Shown: one piece after another, positions 21,932 to 34,398 of the stretch
How positions within the stretch are numbered: position 1 is the first letter of the stretch
How the letters are laid out: each line of letters starts with the position of its first letter
Source: Didymodactylos carnosus
Lineage: Eukaryota; Rotifera; Eurotatoria; Philodinida; Philodinidae
Direction: 5' to 3'
Length of the DNA stretch: 64,000 bases
NCBI GenBank assembly: GCA_905250885.1
Contig: CAJNOQ010000091.1
Coordinates: 1-64,000, forward strand
Notes under the pieces: model-generated
Told to the model about the DNA's origin: nothing
Databases searched by the model: none
The model's input: only the letters and a program-made list of their open reading frames with translations
Translations under genes and position numbers: made by a program

Positions 21932-22779
21932 GTGCGGGAAATTCAAAAGATGAGCACTGTTTTTTTTCACTTAAATCATATATCCTTTGAAAGAGCGCAT
22001 CGAACTGAATACGAAAAAGTTGGTTTTAACTTTTCGAAACATTTTTTTCCTGTCAAAAAATCTTAAAAGCTCAAGGAGTCTGCTTATGTTATCTCATCTT
22101 CGTTGGACAACGAGCTACAAAAGTATATGTCCTTTAATTTTGCTTCATCGCTGAGAAATTTCGCCATTTCTGCCAAAATGGGGTTCGTATTTCGCCACTT
22201 TATCTATAAAAGTTTAACTTTTCGTCAAAAATAAGGTCATATTCAAAATCAGCGTCAAAAACTGAGTCGACTGATGTGAGTTGTCGGATTTTTGGACAAC
22301 TTCGATTTACGACCCCCAATTCTGGTCTTTAGTTTTTTGAAAAAATTGAAAAACTCGAAAAAATACCAAGTTGTCTAAAAATCCGACAACTCACATCAGT
22401 CGACTCAGCTTTTGACGCTGATTAAACTTTTATAGATAAAATGGTGAAATACGAACCCAATTTTGGCAGAAATGGCGAAATTTTAACAGAAGTGAAATTT
22501 CTCAATTCAACAATCATTTTTAGAATCAGTTTTTGATGCTAAATCAGAAAAAATTTGTTTGCAAACTTGAAAAGAACGATAAAGAGAATTTGAACTACTT
22601 TAAAAATAAAGGCCTTTTTCGAAAAATTCGATCCTTCTAGTTTTAAAGATTTTTCGACAGGAAAAAAATGTTTCAAAAAGCTAAAACCAACTTTTTCGTA
22701 CTCAGTTCGATGCCCTCGTTCAAATGATGTATGATTTAAATGAAAAAAAAATAGTGCTCATCTTTTGAATTACCCGTAC
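21932..22779. mobile_element. Large foldback element, ~850 bp
   Basis: The outer arm 21932-22090 (GTGCGGGAAATTCAAAAGAT, GAATACGAAAAAGTTGGTTT, TTTTTTTCCTGTCAAAAAAT) is repeated inverted at about 22640-22779. An inner inverted pair, about 22160-22290 against 22370-22490, shares TTTCGCCATTTCTGCCAAAA, TATCTATAAAAGTTTAA and TGAGTCGACTGATGTGAGTT. So most of the element folds into one long stem. No coding sequence. Arm divergence is about 10%. Confidence 0.8.
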
Positions 22780-23067
22780 TCTATCTCATTATAACCACGT
22801 AAATGAAGGAACATTTTATTCTAAAAAAATGTCTGAAATATACGAAAGAACTTTTCAAAAAATTTTAAATTATATTTATAATTAGAGAGTCTGATGATGT
22901 GAAAGTGTAATGAATATTTTTTCCAAGTCTAGCCAACAGAAATCTTATTTTAAAAATAAAATTCTCGACAGTTTTGGTTTGTGTAACTTTTACTAGCTTT
23001 TCAGACATATTAGATTCTGTCCTTTGAACTTTATTATTTTTTTGTTGATGCTTATATAATAGATTTT

Positions 23068-24465
23068 GTGATGATTTCAAAAAAGCTTCGTTCATATGAA
23101 ATTTGTCAAGAATCTCGTTGTATTGATGATCCCTGTTCAATTTGTCTTCACTGTAATCTTAAATTATGTTTAAAACATCTCAATGAACATCATGACATTG
23201 AATACAAACGTTTGATTAATGATATCGACGAAAAAAAGATACTTTTAGAAACAAATCAACTTCAGTTTGAAGATAATCGTCCTCTATTGTATGAAAAATT
23301 GTCTCGATGGCATGAAGAACAACTAGAGAAATTGAAACAAGTTTATGATGATAAATTGATTGAAATTAATTTAAAATATGCTGAAGCTCAACAAGAACAT
23401 GAAGAATTAAAATCTCAGTGTTTAAATAAATTAAACGATCTTCATTCTCAAGAGAATTCAAAAGTATTCACATCGAAATTAAATCGTTCAATTAATATGT
23501 TACAAACATTGGCAGTTGATATTGATTTCAAAAATATTAATTATTCTTCGTTTATTCATGTACGAAAACCCTGTTGTATTATTGATGAACAAGAAGAAAA
23601 ACCTGATTTGGAATGTGCATTAAATCAAATATCAAATAGAACAAAAGAATATTCATTTGATATTAATCCATTATGTTTTGATTCATCATCAGACTTGTTA
23701 TTAATTCAAAAATCGAGTGATCAATTTGCAATGTATATTGAACATGGTGAAAAATATTTAAATATTAAATATGATAAAAAGCAACATGGTGATATAAATG
23801 ATTTGACATGGTGTTCACATTTAAATGGATTTATCATAGCTACTCAAACAAAATTATTAAAATTTAATTGTTTAACAACAAAAATATCTCCCATTCATGA
23901 GGTTGATAGTGGAATTTTTAAAGGTGTAACAACATATAACGAACATTTATGTCTTATACATTCTTTAGGTTCATTAGGTGATGTATTAGAACATTGGGAA
24001 ATGAGTGATGGTAGAAAACTAACATTGATAAAACGATATTGGAAAGAAGATTTAATGTCTGATCAAATTGATAGACAAATGCGTCTGTTTCGAATTAAAA
24101 TGAGTGGATACTTAATGGCTATTGATGTTTTATTTACGTCTGTTATTTTGATATGTGATGTTAGAAATAATATGACATGTTTAAATCGAATTAATACAGG
24201 ATCATTAAATATAACGTCAATATCGTCTGTATTTGATACAAATCAATGGTTATGTTGTACATATAATGAAGAGAATGAAGAAAGAAAATTGTGTTTAATC
24301 GATGGTAATGATACTAGTAGAAACGAAATGATCCAACTTAAAACTCCAGTTGATATTCAGCCAATAAGTCTACTATTATTCGGTCATCACCATATTGTTT
24401 TAAATCAAGTCATAAAGAATGATGAAGAAGATGTGAGATTTGACTGTTATAAAATTAAACTGTAA
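23068..24465 (+). CDS. B-box-type zinc finger, coiled-coil protein (TRIM/NHL-like)
   Basis: A single 465-codon exon. The N-terminus has a compact Cys/His cluster (C13, C18, C23, C26, C29, C34, H37, H41/H42 in DDPCSICLHCNLKLCLKHLN) like a B-box zinc-binding module. Residues ~50-140 are a highly charged coiled coil (LYEKLSRWHEEQLEKLKQVY, AEAQQEHEELKSQ). The C-terminal ~260 residues contain repeated hydrophobic strands with W and G (LTWCSHLNGFIIATQTKLLK, LCLIHSLGSLGDVLEHWEM) that could form a beta-propeller, as in TRIM2/3-like proteins. No RING domain is seen, so it may be an adaptor rather than a ligase. Two adjacent ATGs occur at the start. Function is inferred from domain layout only. Confidence 0.75.
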   Translation: MMISKKLRSYEICQESRCIDDPCSICLHCNLKLCLKHLNEHHDIEYKRLINDIDEKKILLETNQLQFEDNRPLLYEKLSRWHEEQLEKLKQVYDDKLIEINLKYAEAQQEHEELKSQCLNKLNDLHSQENSKVFTSKLNRSINMLQTLAVDIDFKNINYSSFIHVRKPCCIIDEQEEKPDLECALNQISNRTKEYSFDINPLCFDSSSDLLLIQKSSDQFAMYIEHGEKYLNIKYDKKQHGDINDLTWCSHLNGFIIATQTKLLKFNCLTTKISPIHEVDSGIFKGVTTYNEHLCLIHSLGSLGDVLEHWEMSDGRKLTLIKRYWKEDLMSDQIDRQMRLFRIKMSGYLMAIDVLFTSVILICDVRNNMTCLNRINTGSLNITSISSVFDTNQWLCCTYNEENEERKLCLIDGNDTSRNEMIQLKTPVDIQPISLLLFGHHHIVLNQVIKNDEEDVRFDCYKIKL

Positions 24466-25697
24466 TATATAAGTTTTAAAACTGCAAAGATAACTTTTAG
24501 ATTGAAAAAGTATAGTTTTTTCCTGTCTACTGATTTTTATCGTAACTGTTTTTGTATTATTCACGTTTTTTTTAAACTTTCTTCAGTATCTTTGTATCTT
24601 TATTTTTCAAAATCTTTGTAATTAAAAAAAGAGAAGATATATGATATCTAGACAAGAAATGAACTAACAAATTTAATGCGTTTTATCTGCTTAAGATAAA
24701 GTGAAACAATTGAAGGAATTCGTGGCTACTTAAGTCTGTTTGCGTATAACGTTCATGTAAGTCATATTTGAGTGAACGAAATCTTTCTGAAGTTTGTTTC
24801 TTGTTCATTTTAGATAGAAGTCAGAATCTGTCCAGAATTGAATCCGCTTTATATTAGAAAAGTTATTCCTTTTATATAATGATAAATTGCCCGTTAGTCT
24901 CCTCAGAAACTGATAAGAAGTTTAGAAAATTCTTAGTGTACTGAAACGCATTTTTTTAAATGCTTTTTTTTCTTCATTTCAAAGTCTGATTGTTTTGATG
25001 CTACTCGGTGGATTTGTGAACAATATGTATGTCCGACTGATTATTTATAATTTATATTTACACTCCAAAGAAAATAACACGTTTTCTAAAACAAGCAAAA
25101 CAGTTACAAAATATTAAATAATAGTTCGAATCTAGTAAAATCAGAAGTTTAGAACGTATTGAATATTCATGTGAGAATGAGCCCGATGGTGGTGTTTCTA
25201 AACACACATAGACTCATTTACGTATGTCTGGAATTGAAATAGTGCTACATTTCGTTGATAAGCGCACATATTCTGTATTCAACAACGACAAAGCACAAAA
25301 CTAGAATAAAATTATCATCATCTTATGGCACGATATTATTCGAGGTGAAAAAAGAATAAATAAATTTAAAGATTGAAAAGTACGTCGACCTGAGTTGTTT
25401 GATGAGTTATAAGAAGGATCAAGGATTGCAAATGTTAATTTAAAAAAGGATGGGAGACGGATGACGCATAGTTCACTTTCAAAAGAAAAGTGGCATAAAC
25501 TTTGGGATTAAGCGTGCAATTTTATCTCGAAATATCGACTACGTCGGTGATAGAAATTCTGGTTTTCTTCTGGTTAATACGATGAATGGTAAAATGTTTC
25601 GAAATTACCATGATTGAGTTAATCAGTGCAATATTCTGTACTCGAAACTATTTTCTCTTGTAGGTGAAGAAACCAATCGTTGCTTTCATCTCATTAA

Positions 25698-26125
25698 CCC
25701 TAGTAAGAAACCTATAAGTTTCCTGATAGGACCCCTGGGAAATCCTGGTAGGATCCTGTTAGGATTTAGCTTGCTATTCGATAAGATCCTAGGATCCTAG
25801 GAAAATCCTACATAATCCTAAAGAAATCAGGTATACCCGAAAGTCGTAAGATTTGCTAGGGTCCTATTAGGATCCGAATACACATTTAAAACAGACTCTT
25901 ATATATCTTATTACTTCAACCTGAGATTATCTATCCTTCTTTATTAAGAAAAAAAGTCCTGGCAGGATGTTAAATGTTAGGATCCGCTCGAGATTCCTGA
26001 CAGGAACCTAACATCAAAGATCCTGCCAGGAACTTATTAAAATCTTAAACTGATCATAATAGGGTCCTAAATATTTAGGATCCTAGTAGGAAACAGATAA
26101 GAAGTGCATAGGATTTTGTCTAGGG
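25698..26125. mobile_element. MITE-like element filled with AGGATCCT words
   Basis: Ends CCCTAG and CTAGGG enclose about 430 bp. In it TAGGATCC, GGATCCTA, CCTGGCAGGA and CCTGACAGGA recur more than a dozen times in both orientations, so almost any part can pair with another. No coding frame. A target duplication was not found. The structure matches the other self-complementary blocks here, with a different word. Confidence 0.6.
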
Positions 26126-26194
26126 AAGAAGAACATAATTCTGCGGTTACAAAGAAACTGACATATCACATACCGCAAAAACTTGCTGTTTCCA

Positions 26195-26491
26195 CTTAAT
26201 ACTGAAAAATTTACTATTCACTTAGAAGATACCGGAACAAGTTAAAAACTCCACGATGTACATTACTTAGGGTATGGTATGTGATATTTATAAGAAATCT
26301 ACAGAAAAGAATTATAAAACTCTCCCCTTTTTAAAAAGACTTTTAGAAGGCATCAGCGAACAAACCCATAATTTTGTGATTTTTCAATGGTATGTTTACC
26401 TTTTGTGGACATAATTAACCCCTGGAGCTTTTAACTTGTTCTGGTATCTTCTAAGTGAATAGCAAATTTTCCAGTATTAGGTGAGAATAGA
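26195..26491. repeat. Inverted repeat with ~60-bp arms
   Basis: CTTAATACTGAAAAATTTAC, continuing through ATTCACTTAGAAGATACC and GAACAAGTTAAAA, at 26195-26252 is inverted at 26424-26491 with about 90% identity. Non-coding loop of about 170 bp. Confidence 0.65.
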
Positions 26492-28033
26492 AAGTTTTAA
26501 TGGCATACCCGCCTATGAAAAAATCTGTGTTTTCGTTACAAATTTTTCGAGGGGGGGAAGTTTAGGGACTTACTCCCAGTTTTTGGAACAAAATTCTATT
26601 TGTGACAAAAGTGCTCACCAAAAAAAAAAGTTATGAACAAAAATTTCTCTCGTTTAACGCTTTTTCTAACTTCTTTCTACTTTTGTTTAACTATCATCAA
26701 CAAATATTTTAACATTTCGAGATTCTGCTCTTGTAGAATTAGCATAAAAATTAGAAACTTTTTTTAAAAATATAACAATTTACAAATACCGCATCTCCTT
26801 TTTAATTGATAAACTGAACCTTAAATATAGATCTTTTCGATTCTTTTGTGTCATAGCTATAATGAAATAAACGAGGAAGGAATTCCCCCCTTCCCCCCTA
26901 ATAGAAAACTCTGCAGATAGTTAGATAGAAAATTCGGTTTTAGAGTCATACTGATGATGCTATGGAAATGTTTGTTTTCAAGTAGATTTCGTCGGATATG
27001 ATCAACCGGAAGTGCTCGGAAAGGCCGAGGTCATCGAATAAGATGGTTTCGATGGGTTTTGAACACATTGAAGAAATAAAATGCGGTCAGTCGATTTCAA
27101 ATCTTATGCACACGAGTCCTTTACGTTTGATTCACGGTATTCAAAGGGAAAGACCATCTAAAAGAAATTATATTCTAAGATGCTTACGGTTAAACAGTAT
27201 TTGTAATTGAAAGATGCGAATCTCTTTGACAAACATTTTTTGTCTCCAAAAGTATTATTTGTTATCCAATAGACTAAAGATGCAACTGGCATCTGAAAAA
27301 ACAATTGAGGAATAGAACAATGATTTTTTGCTAGCAACAATACAATTTGATCAGCTGAAGACACTCTCATAATGAAATGTAAATCTGCAATCAGTTGAGT
27401 GCATCTGTGGACTCTACATTTTCCAAAGAAGGAAAAAGTTAAATACCTTCCTTTCTTATCGTTCATAAAACGTAAGTATCGAAAAAAAAGATGAAAGACT
27501 AGATTGATCATGACGTTGTTTTAATGTTTAACAATTGTTTAACATTTTTATTTTGCTTTTTCTCCGATTTATTAAATGATCGGTTCTCTTATATGTATGC
27601 ATTTAATATCTTCCAATTCTTCGTTTTTCTCCCCCTGTTTTTATCATTATTTTGTAATAAAAAAAGAGAAATACTCTTTTCATTGGCATAAGATTTTTCC
27701 CCATTTGATTTTGATACATCTTCATATTGCGTATTGGTAAGACACTGTCGATAAACAAATATCTCAATATAATATTAACTATCAACAAGCAAAATATGCT
27801 AAATTTAGAAAAAAATATCACTGTAAAAATCGATAAAGATTAATAAAAAGAAAGATAAAACGTGATCTAGCAAAATGGTATGTATTTTTGTTTCGACGTG
27901 ATGATGTGCGATTGATGACCTTTAACAGCTTATTGACTGCAAAAAATGATTTTTTTCAGTCTCAGTTCCAGTATGAAAGATTCACATGAACATTTAAAAA
28001 CTTTTTATTCTTCATTGTTTACGTGGATGATAT

Positions 28034-28321
28034 CCCAGGTGATAGAATCGTACTATCCGATCGTACAAGATCGTATACGAATCGTACGAAATCATATAGG
28101 ATATTATGTACGATTTACATACGAATCGCGGTGTTTGATTTGTCCTCTGGTTCGTACTATACGATTTCATACGAAGTTGTATGACCGTATATGATCTACT
28201 ACGATCGTATTATACGATCCAGAGGACAAATCAGATACCACGATTCAGATATGATTTTCATACGATTTGGTACGATTTTGTCTGATTCAGATACGATCGT
28301 ATACGATTTGTTTGACCTGGG
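28034..28321. mobile_element. MITE filled with TCGTATACGA words, 5' of the transporter
   Basis: The ends are CCCAGGTGA and TTGACCTGGG (hAT-like CCCAGGT termini), with ATAT on both outer sides. The interior is packed with ATCGTAC, TACGAT, CGTATACGA and ATACGATT in both orientations, and a perfect inner pair TTTGTCCTCTGG/CCAGAGGACAAA. The following base 28326 opens GTAAAATTTCG, which looks like a splice donor, so the insertion lies at or next to an exon edge of the transporter gene. Confidence 0.65.
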
Positions 28322-28379
28322 ATATGTAAAATTTCGATCGTTTTCTTAAACCTAAGTTAAATTTTATTACGTTATTTAG

Positions 28380-29949
28380 ATTTATGATTGTATACGCAAA
28401 CATTTTGGAGTTATTATAGTTATCGTTACATTTATTAGTCGCTGTGTTTTTGTTGGTTTCTGTTGGAGTTATGGCACCGTTATTGTTGAATTAAAGAAAA
28501 ATTCATCACTGACAGATACTGAGCTCAGTATGTACAATAGAAACACAATGTTAAAATACAAAAAATAATTAATTTTCTGAATGTTAGGTTGGATTGGAAG
28601 TTTTGGTCAAACTTTGGGTGGTGTATTGGCACCGCTGATACTTTATTTAGTAACTCATTGTGGTCATCAAATAATATTTATTTTATCCTTACTAACATGT
28701 TCATTCTCACTTTTATTATCATCCAATATTAAAAATATTCACTTGTTATTTTTAACTTACTCAGTACCATACGGTTTTGCAAATGCTTCATTAGTGATCA
28801 TCGGTACACTTCTTACAGGCATCTATTATCCACCAGAACATGAATATCATCTATTGACTATATGTATAATTTCAACAGGTTTTCCTATCGGATATCATCT
28901 AATGAGTGCAATTATATTTAAATGGATTCAAAATGATGGATGGATGGAAATGAATCGTCGAATTGGAATAATAGAGTTTATTTTAACTATTGTACTTGGA
29001 TCATTATTTTCATCCAAATATATTTTAATATCACAAACTAATACAGAAACGGAGAAAAACATACGTAAATTTTTTTCAAAAAAAATTATCTATTGGATGA
29101 TTGGAATATTTACTTCAATGTGTTCAATTAGCAATTTTTTATTACATCTTGTAAGTATAAAAGTTTAATTTCTCTCTTATATAATTTGATTCATTTTTTA
29201 CTCGTTATAAAGCACAGTCAACTTGAAATATTAAATATAACGCCTGCAAAAGCCGATTTATGGTTTCGATTACATGGATTATTTGATGCTTTATTTCGTT
29301 TTTCTGTACCGTTTATATTAAAATATTTTCCAATTAAAATTATTTATTTATTTTCAATTGCTGCATTTTCTGGTATGTTTTGGCTCATCATTACGTTTGT
29401 CTTATTATACAGTCAATATGCTATGTTGTCTATCATATTCATCAGTCGTAAGTAACGTAATTAATTGAACAATAAAATATTTTCTGGTTTTGTTCGTCTT
29501 TCTATTTCTTTTCTAGTGTTCAGTTTTACATCAGCAGTCGTTACATCACTTCAATATACCGTATCAAGCAAGTTATTTGATAATAATTTAAGAGAACAAG
29601 GCTATTGTTATCATGTAATTGTAACAAGTTTAGGCACACTTTTTGGTCCTATCATTGGTGGTAAGACATACTACTTTCTAGAAATATGAATATAGTCTAT
29701 TTAAACTTTCTTTATTCACTAGGTTTGCTGGTGGATTTTACGGGCAGTTACAAAATTTTAATTCCTACATCGATTATTTTATTATTTATAAGTTTTATCG
29801 GTTTTACAGCAAATATTTTCATAGATAACAGTATTCCGGAGTCAACTCATTATCATAATCAAGTACAATCCAATCCGAATAACATGGAACAAAATTGTTT
29901 AACAGAAAGAACGAATCCAGCCCATGATAATTTCGGCTATAAAAATTAG
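28380..29949 (+). CDS. Major facilitator superfamily transporter, SLC16-like
   Basis: A multi-pass plasma-membrane carrier of the MFS, most like monocarboxylate-type (SLC16) proteins. Five exons join in phase: 28380-28527, 28588-29150, 29213-29447, 29517-29660 and 29723-29949. Introns are 60, 62, 69 and 62 bp and the sum is 439 codons including the stop. Hydrophobic helices are evident in each exon (VIIVIVTFISRCVFVGFCWS, GQTLGGVLAPLILYLV, IIYLFSIAAFSGMFWLIITF, ILIPTSIILLFISFIGF). WIGSFG after the first helix and GTLFGPIIGG near the C-terminus fit SLC16 patterns. The tail is polar. The start is unresolved: the preceding stretch from an ATG at 27973 is followed by a MITE (28034-28321) and does not join in phase. 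Either the first exon lies further upstream or the insertion damaged the 5' end. Substrate cannot be inferred. Confidence 0.8.
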
Positions 29950-32932
29950 AAATAAAATGTGCTCGTAAGTATACAAAATAAGAATAGGGCTATTGGGAGA
30001 TGAAAAAGTATGTAATTTGTTACATGGGATTAGTCTATATGAACTTTTTTCTCTTAATACTAAATAAATTCTTTAAGTCACTTATTTTTCTACATATAAA
30101 GCATCAGGCATACGTCAGAAATACAGATTTTTCTATAAACCGACGACACACAGTGAGCATTCAGGTGGAAATTTAGAAAAAAATAATGAGCTTGCTTTTT
30201 CGTAATTTAAATAGTGTTTCATATACTTCGTGTGATGACCGATTTAATGGCGAAAGAATTTTTATTCTACAACTTTTCCTTCTATAAAAGATTTGAAATG
30301 CAAAAACAAGATTGAAGATTGAAATGCAAAAACACAGTCAGACGAATACGAAATTAAAAAAATTTTGTTTTTCGAGTGAAACTTAAGAGTTTTGGAATGA
30401 ATTCTTTCGAAAACGCTCTAGGCTGTAAAGGCTCTCTTCGGTATTTTGAGAACGCGCAGCTTAGCGCAGGTCTGAACTAACATATTTTTATACCAAAATG
30501 TTTCTCGCGAGGCCGTGCATCTATGATGAATGCGCAAAAGTGTTTTTCTGAAGTTTTTTACTTCAAATACAATTTTTTCCGAACAATATATACATATTAG
30601 GAATCAGCGTGAAAAACGGCATCGAATAATGTATAGTTTGTTAGTTTTACAAATAAAACATTTTTTGATCAAAACTCATGGCAAGGTCCCCCTAAGGAAC
30701 TTTTTGTCGAAAAAAATTTTTTTTCAAATTCGACCTTTTTTACTTCTACTAATATCTGACACATAGTAAGACCATATTATGCTAAAATAATCATTTTCTA
30801 ACTCAAAAAGTCAGATGTCCGCCTGCTCTATGGGAAAATGCCCACTGTGCGCCATTTACCTAAAATGCCTTCTCTTAGAATTCGTACTATTTTTGCCAAT
30901 ATCCAAAGTTCTCTTTTCATTTTACGACAATGAATTGAAAATATTTGCCAAACGCTTGAAGAAAGTATGCAAGTAGTTATTACCTCTAGCTCAAGTCAAT
31001 ATCGTATTTCGCATAACATTTACATAAGAAAGCGTTTTTCTTCCCTAACAGAAGGAGCCAGATGAGAGAAACAGAATAAAAAATTGATATATCGAATACT
31101 GTGCAAAGATTATAACAAATATTACTACGGAGAGAAAGGGAGAGAAAAATCAATTCGAATGAACAAACATCAAACTAATAGTCGAAACGACAAATAGCCA
31201 TGTCAATTAGGATAAACGCTCGTGCGATTTCTCCGGTGTTTATACATGAAGACTCGAAGGTGAGTAGAGACGACATATAATCAAGAAGGTCTGTTCGCAC
31301 ATTTGAGTCAGGCAACTCTCTGAATGAAGTGAAACACAAATTGAGAATTTTTGCACGATTTTATTTCTCATATCCTAAATGAGCATTTTTCACTTGTTAT
31401 TTTGTTTTCCTGATTATAACAAGAGTATTCGTTGAAAGCTCGAAATTAAACTCGGTAGATTTTAACAAAATCAGAACAAGATGTATTTTGTAGCAATATT
31501 TTACTCCTTTTTTCATCAAGAACAGAAATTTTTGTTACTTTTCTGCAATAAACAACTTAAAAGTGGAATGAAAAGAAGAAAAATGATAGCGATTCTAAAT
31601 CATACTCTCATATATTATAGATAAGGACGGTTTACTCCATAACAATGTGTTTACCTAAAAAGCAATTAAATTACTCGTATTGGCAACGAAATATAAGCAA
31701 CAGATTTAGTGGCAGTGGTAATTTCACTAAGATTTGAGCTGTCTTACACAGAAACTGTTACCATTCTATTTTGGCCAGCTGCACATGAATGATGCCGACG
31801 ATAGCTAATCTCCTTGTTCATATTCAGGATGTCGACATGAATTAACGGCGCACTCATCAGTATTCATCCGTTTGTCTGACGAGCATTTTGAAACATTCGG
31901 AATGTTTTCTATAATAAGAACAGCCCCAATACGTGTCAACAATCGAATCATTGATAATGGGAGAGCATGAAGTTTGAATAGTGTTTGCCTAAAAGTGAAA
32001 TCAACAAAAAACGTTGAATATCTATAAACATATATACATAGCTATTCATCGGAATATCTACAACTCTTGTACCTGACATGATTCATATAGCCCTTTTAAC
32101 TTTTATGGCCTATATAACTCTTATAACGATCATACCAGTCACAAAAGTTCTATAAGTCATAGCAGCCATAAAAGTCCAAAAGTCATGAAGGACATAAAAG
32201 ACAGAAGAGTTACAAAATCGTGACGGTCAAGAAAGATTTGAACTTCACACAAGTCGAAAAAGTTGCATGTACCAGGTACAACCACAAAGTTAAACACATA
32301 TATTTTATTAACCATATAAGCGACAGCAGTCATCAATTGTTTTTTCATAACGCGTACATTTTCTTTTATTAAACATTTTTGATCTTAGACAAACTATGTC
32401 CGAACTTCATACCTCGGATAACGACAAATTGCTGAAGTATTTGATGAATTCCTGTCCTATCAGTATCATTGCATGTATTATGTTCGTCAATATGAATTTT
32501 TATCTATAATATTTTCGATTCCATGGATGCCGTTGAGACTGTTACAGGTAAACAGTCATGTATTATTAAATAGATTGATGTATTTATTAACAAGAATAAA
32601 ATAGAGAACATAATCATCCAAAAATTACAGAACTTTTACCGAAGAAAATTTTTAACAAGCGGTATTCTATTATTTGTCTATGAATTAGCCTAGTATGTAC
32701 CGGAAAATTATATATTTTGTCTAAAAAGAAAAAATTAGAAGTCTACATCCAAAAGAACAGATATAAGAGTGAAAAAACCATGGAATAGCTGCCTCCTCTC
32801 TCTTTTTTCAAATCGAATGTCAATTAAAATTTCGATATTTGTCAATCAGAGTCTAGCGACAACAACTGGTAATATCGAATGACCTTTGAGAAGCGGAAAA
32901 TTTTATTTAAGAAAAATAAATTACTTTTAATG
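29950..32932. other. Three-kilobase gene-free spacer
   Basis: No gene is supported. Around 32110-32200 the words ATAAAAGT, TATAA and GTCATA recur irregularly in both orientations, perhaps a degraded element. No other structure seen. Confidence 0.4.
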
Positions 32933-33017
32933 TTATAAGTCAAGAGTGCAATGTGAATTAACTATTAGATGAACCATCTGTCGTAGTTCAGTGTTGGTAC
33001 CATAAACGAAAGATATA

Positions 33018-34398
33018 TTAAGTATAATAGAATGCTGCCCCATTCGAATTCTGTGGATTTGTTGTTGTAGAACGATTTCTATTACCTGAATTGAAGTTGT
33101 TACTAGATGATGATTGGCTCTGTTGATATTGATGTTGAGCAAAGTGTTGTTGAGCTGCAGCTTGTTGTTGAGCAGCAGCTTGTTGTTGAGCAGCAGCTTG
33201 TTGTGCTTGCGCTTGCTGAAACTGGTACTGCTGTTGTTGTTGTTGTTGTTGCTGTTGTACTTCAAGCAAAAATTGATTTACTTTCGCTTCGTTCATTACA
33301 TGTTGGTGACCGTTAACAGTGACAAGATACAACTGCTGTTCAGGCACAGCATTATGAAGATCTGATGGTATATTTTCTGTTGTTGCCGGATTACTAATCT
33401 CCTCAATAAAAATACCAATGTAACTCTGATAGGGTAACATCGTTGGATGTTGGTGATAAAATGCTTGTGGATGAGCAAATGAAGCGTTTGGATGGTAAAA
33501 ACGTGGTGCAACACCATACATCATCGGATTATGAGCGTAACCCATTCCTGGTTGAATGAAATGTGATGGCATATGAAAATTATTATATGAATTATTATTA
33601 TTACGGTGAGGACCGACTGTATCTGAACGTGACTGTCGTGAACGTGGAAATGTGACATCGTCTGGTTCTTCAACAATTGGCACTGATGACGATGTACCAT
33701 TTTCAATTTCTTCTTCAGCATCCGATCCGAGTTCCACAATACGACATTGACGCGATGAATTTCGAATTAAACTTTGATCGAGACGGGCGGCATTCTCTTT
33801 ATTCGGATCTGAAATTCGATATGAATTGTAGAGTATTTAATATGATGCAAAATGAAGAGTCGAAATGTCATATCTTTTTAATTAAATAAATTTCAGTGTA
33901 ATCCATGGCTGCTGTTAACTTAAAAAAGAACAATTATTGAATTACTTACTGATTAATTTCTGTAAGGCGTAATACAATACTTCACCACCGTCAGGTGCTC
34001 GACGAATGAAATCATGTTTTGTCAATAAAGACAAACCAGGTCCTAAAAATAATAAATAAATTTGGCAATCAAATTTAACTTTAGAACATAAATTTTTTAC
34101 CATTCATTTCAAATTTTTCACAAATTGTTTTCTTTAATTCAAATTTTTTACATTCATTTTTAATCCATCTTTTAACATCATGTGATGACCAATTTTCAAC
34201 ATCTTTTCCTTGACTCATATCCTCCGCCGAACTTGAATGATGACCGTTTCCCATTAGTTCTTCATTTTTTATTGTAGTAGTAGTTGTTGGTGTACTACTT
34301 TCGTGTTTGACTTGAACGCGGTCATGAGTTGGTGCTCGATATTCATAGTATCCATTTACTTGTGGTGTTTCATATATAGTTGAAAATGTTCTATTCAT
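33018..34398 (-). CDS. Pointed-domain (SAM_PNT) Gln-rich protein without ETS domain
   Basis: Likely nuclear regulator. Exons 34398-34101, 34042-33950 and 33808-33018 join in phase (introns 58 and 141 bp) to give 393 residues. Residues ~65-131 form a Pointed/SAM domain: VENWSSHDVKRWIKNECKKF, then KFEMNG, GPGLSLLTKHDFIRRAPDGG and EVLYYALQKLI, which is the ETS-family (ETV6/Yan-like) dimerisation fold. The remainder is low-complexity: acidic/Ser-rich, then Asn/His/Pro/Tyr-rich, then a Gln run and repeats of AAAQQ, ending NGAAFYYT. No ETS winged-helix DNA-binding domain is present in the gene or within reach downstream. A Pointed-only product recalls Drosophila Edl/Mae, which sequesters ETS partners. 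This role is inference. The ATG at 34398 is the only good start. Confidence 0.85.

Larger units (their letters stand above)
24466..27945. other. Gene-free spacer with repeat blocks
   Basis: No supported gene. Contains the AGGATCCT block (25698-26125) and an inverted repeat (26195-26491), listed separately. A 117-codon minus-strand frame at 27158-27511 has no recognisable motif. Confidence 0.45.

Noticed and set aside
27158-27511. Minus-strand 117-codon frame
   Set aside because: No recognisable motif, start context or exon structure; composition consistent with chance in AT-rich DNA or an old unidentifiable relic.
32933-33365. Frames opposite or out of phase with the Gln-rich exon (Asn-, Leu- or Val-rich)
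   Set aside because: Alternative-frame readings of the CAG/CAA and AAC repeats of the Pointed-domain gene.
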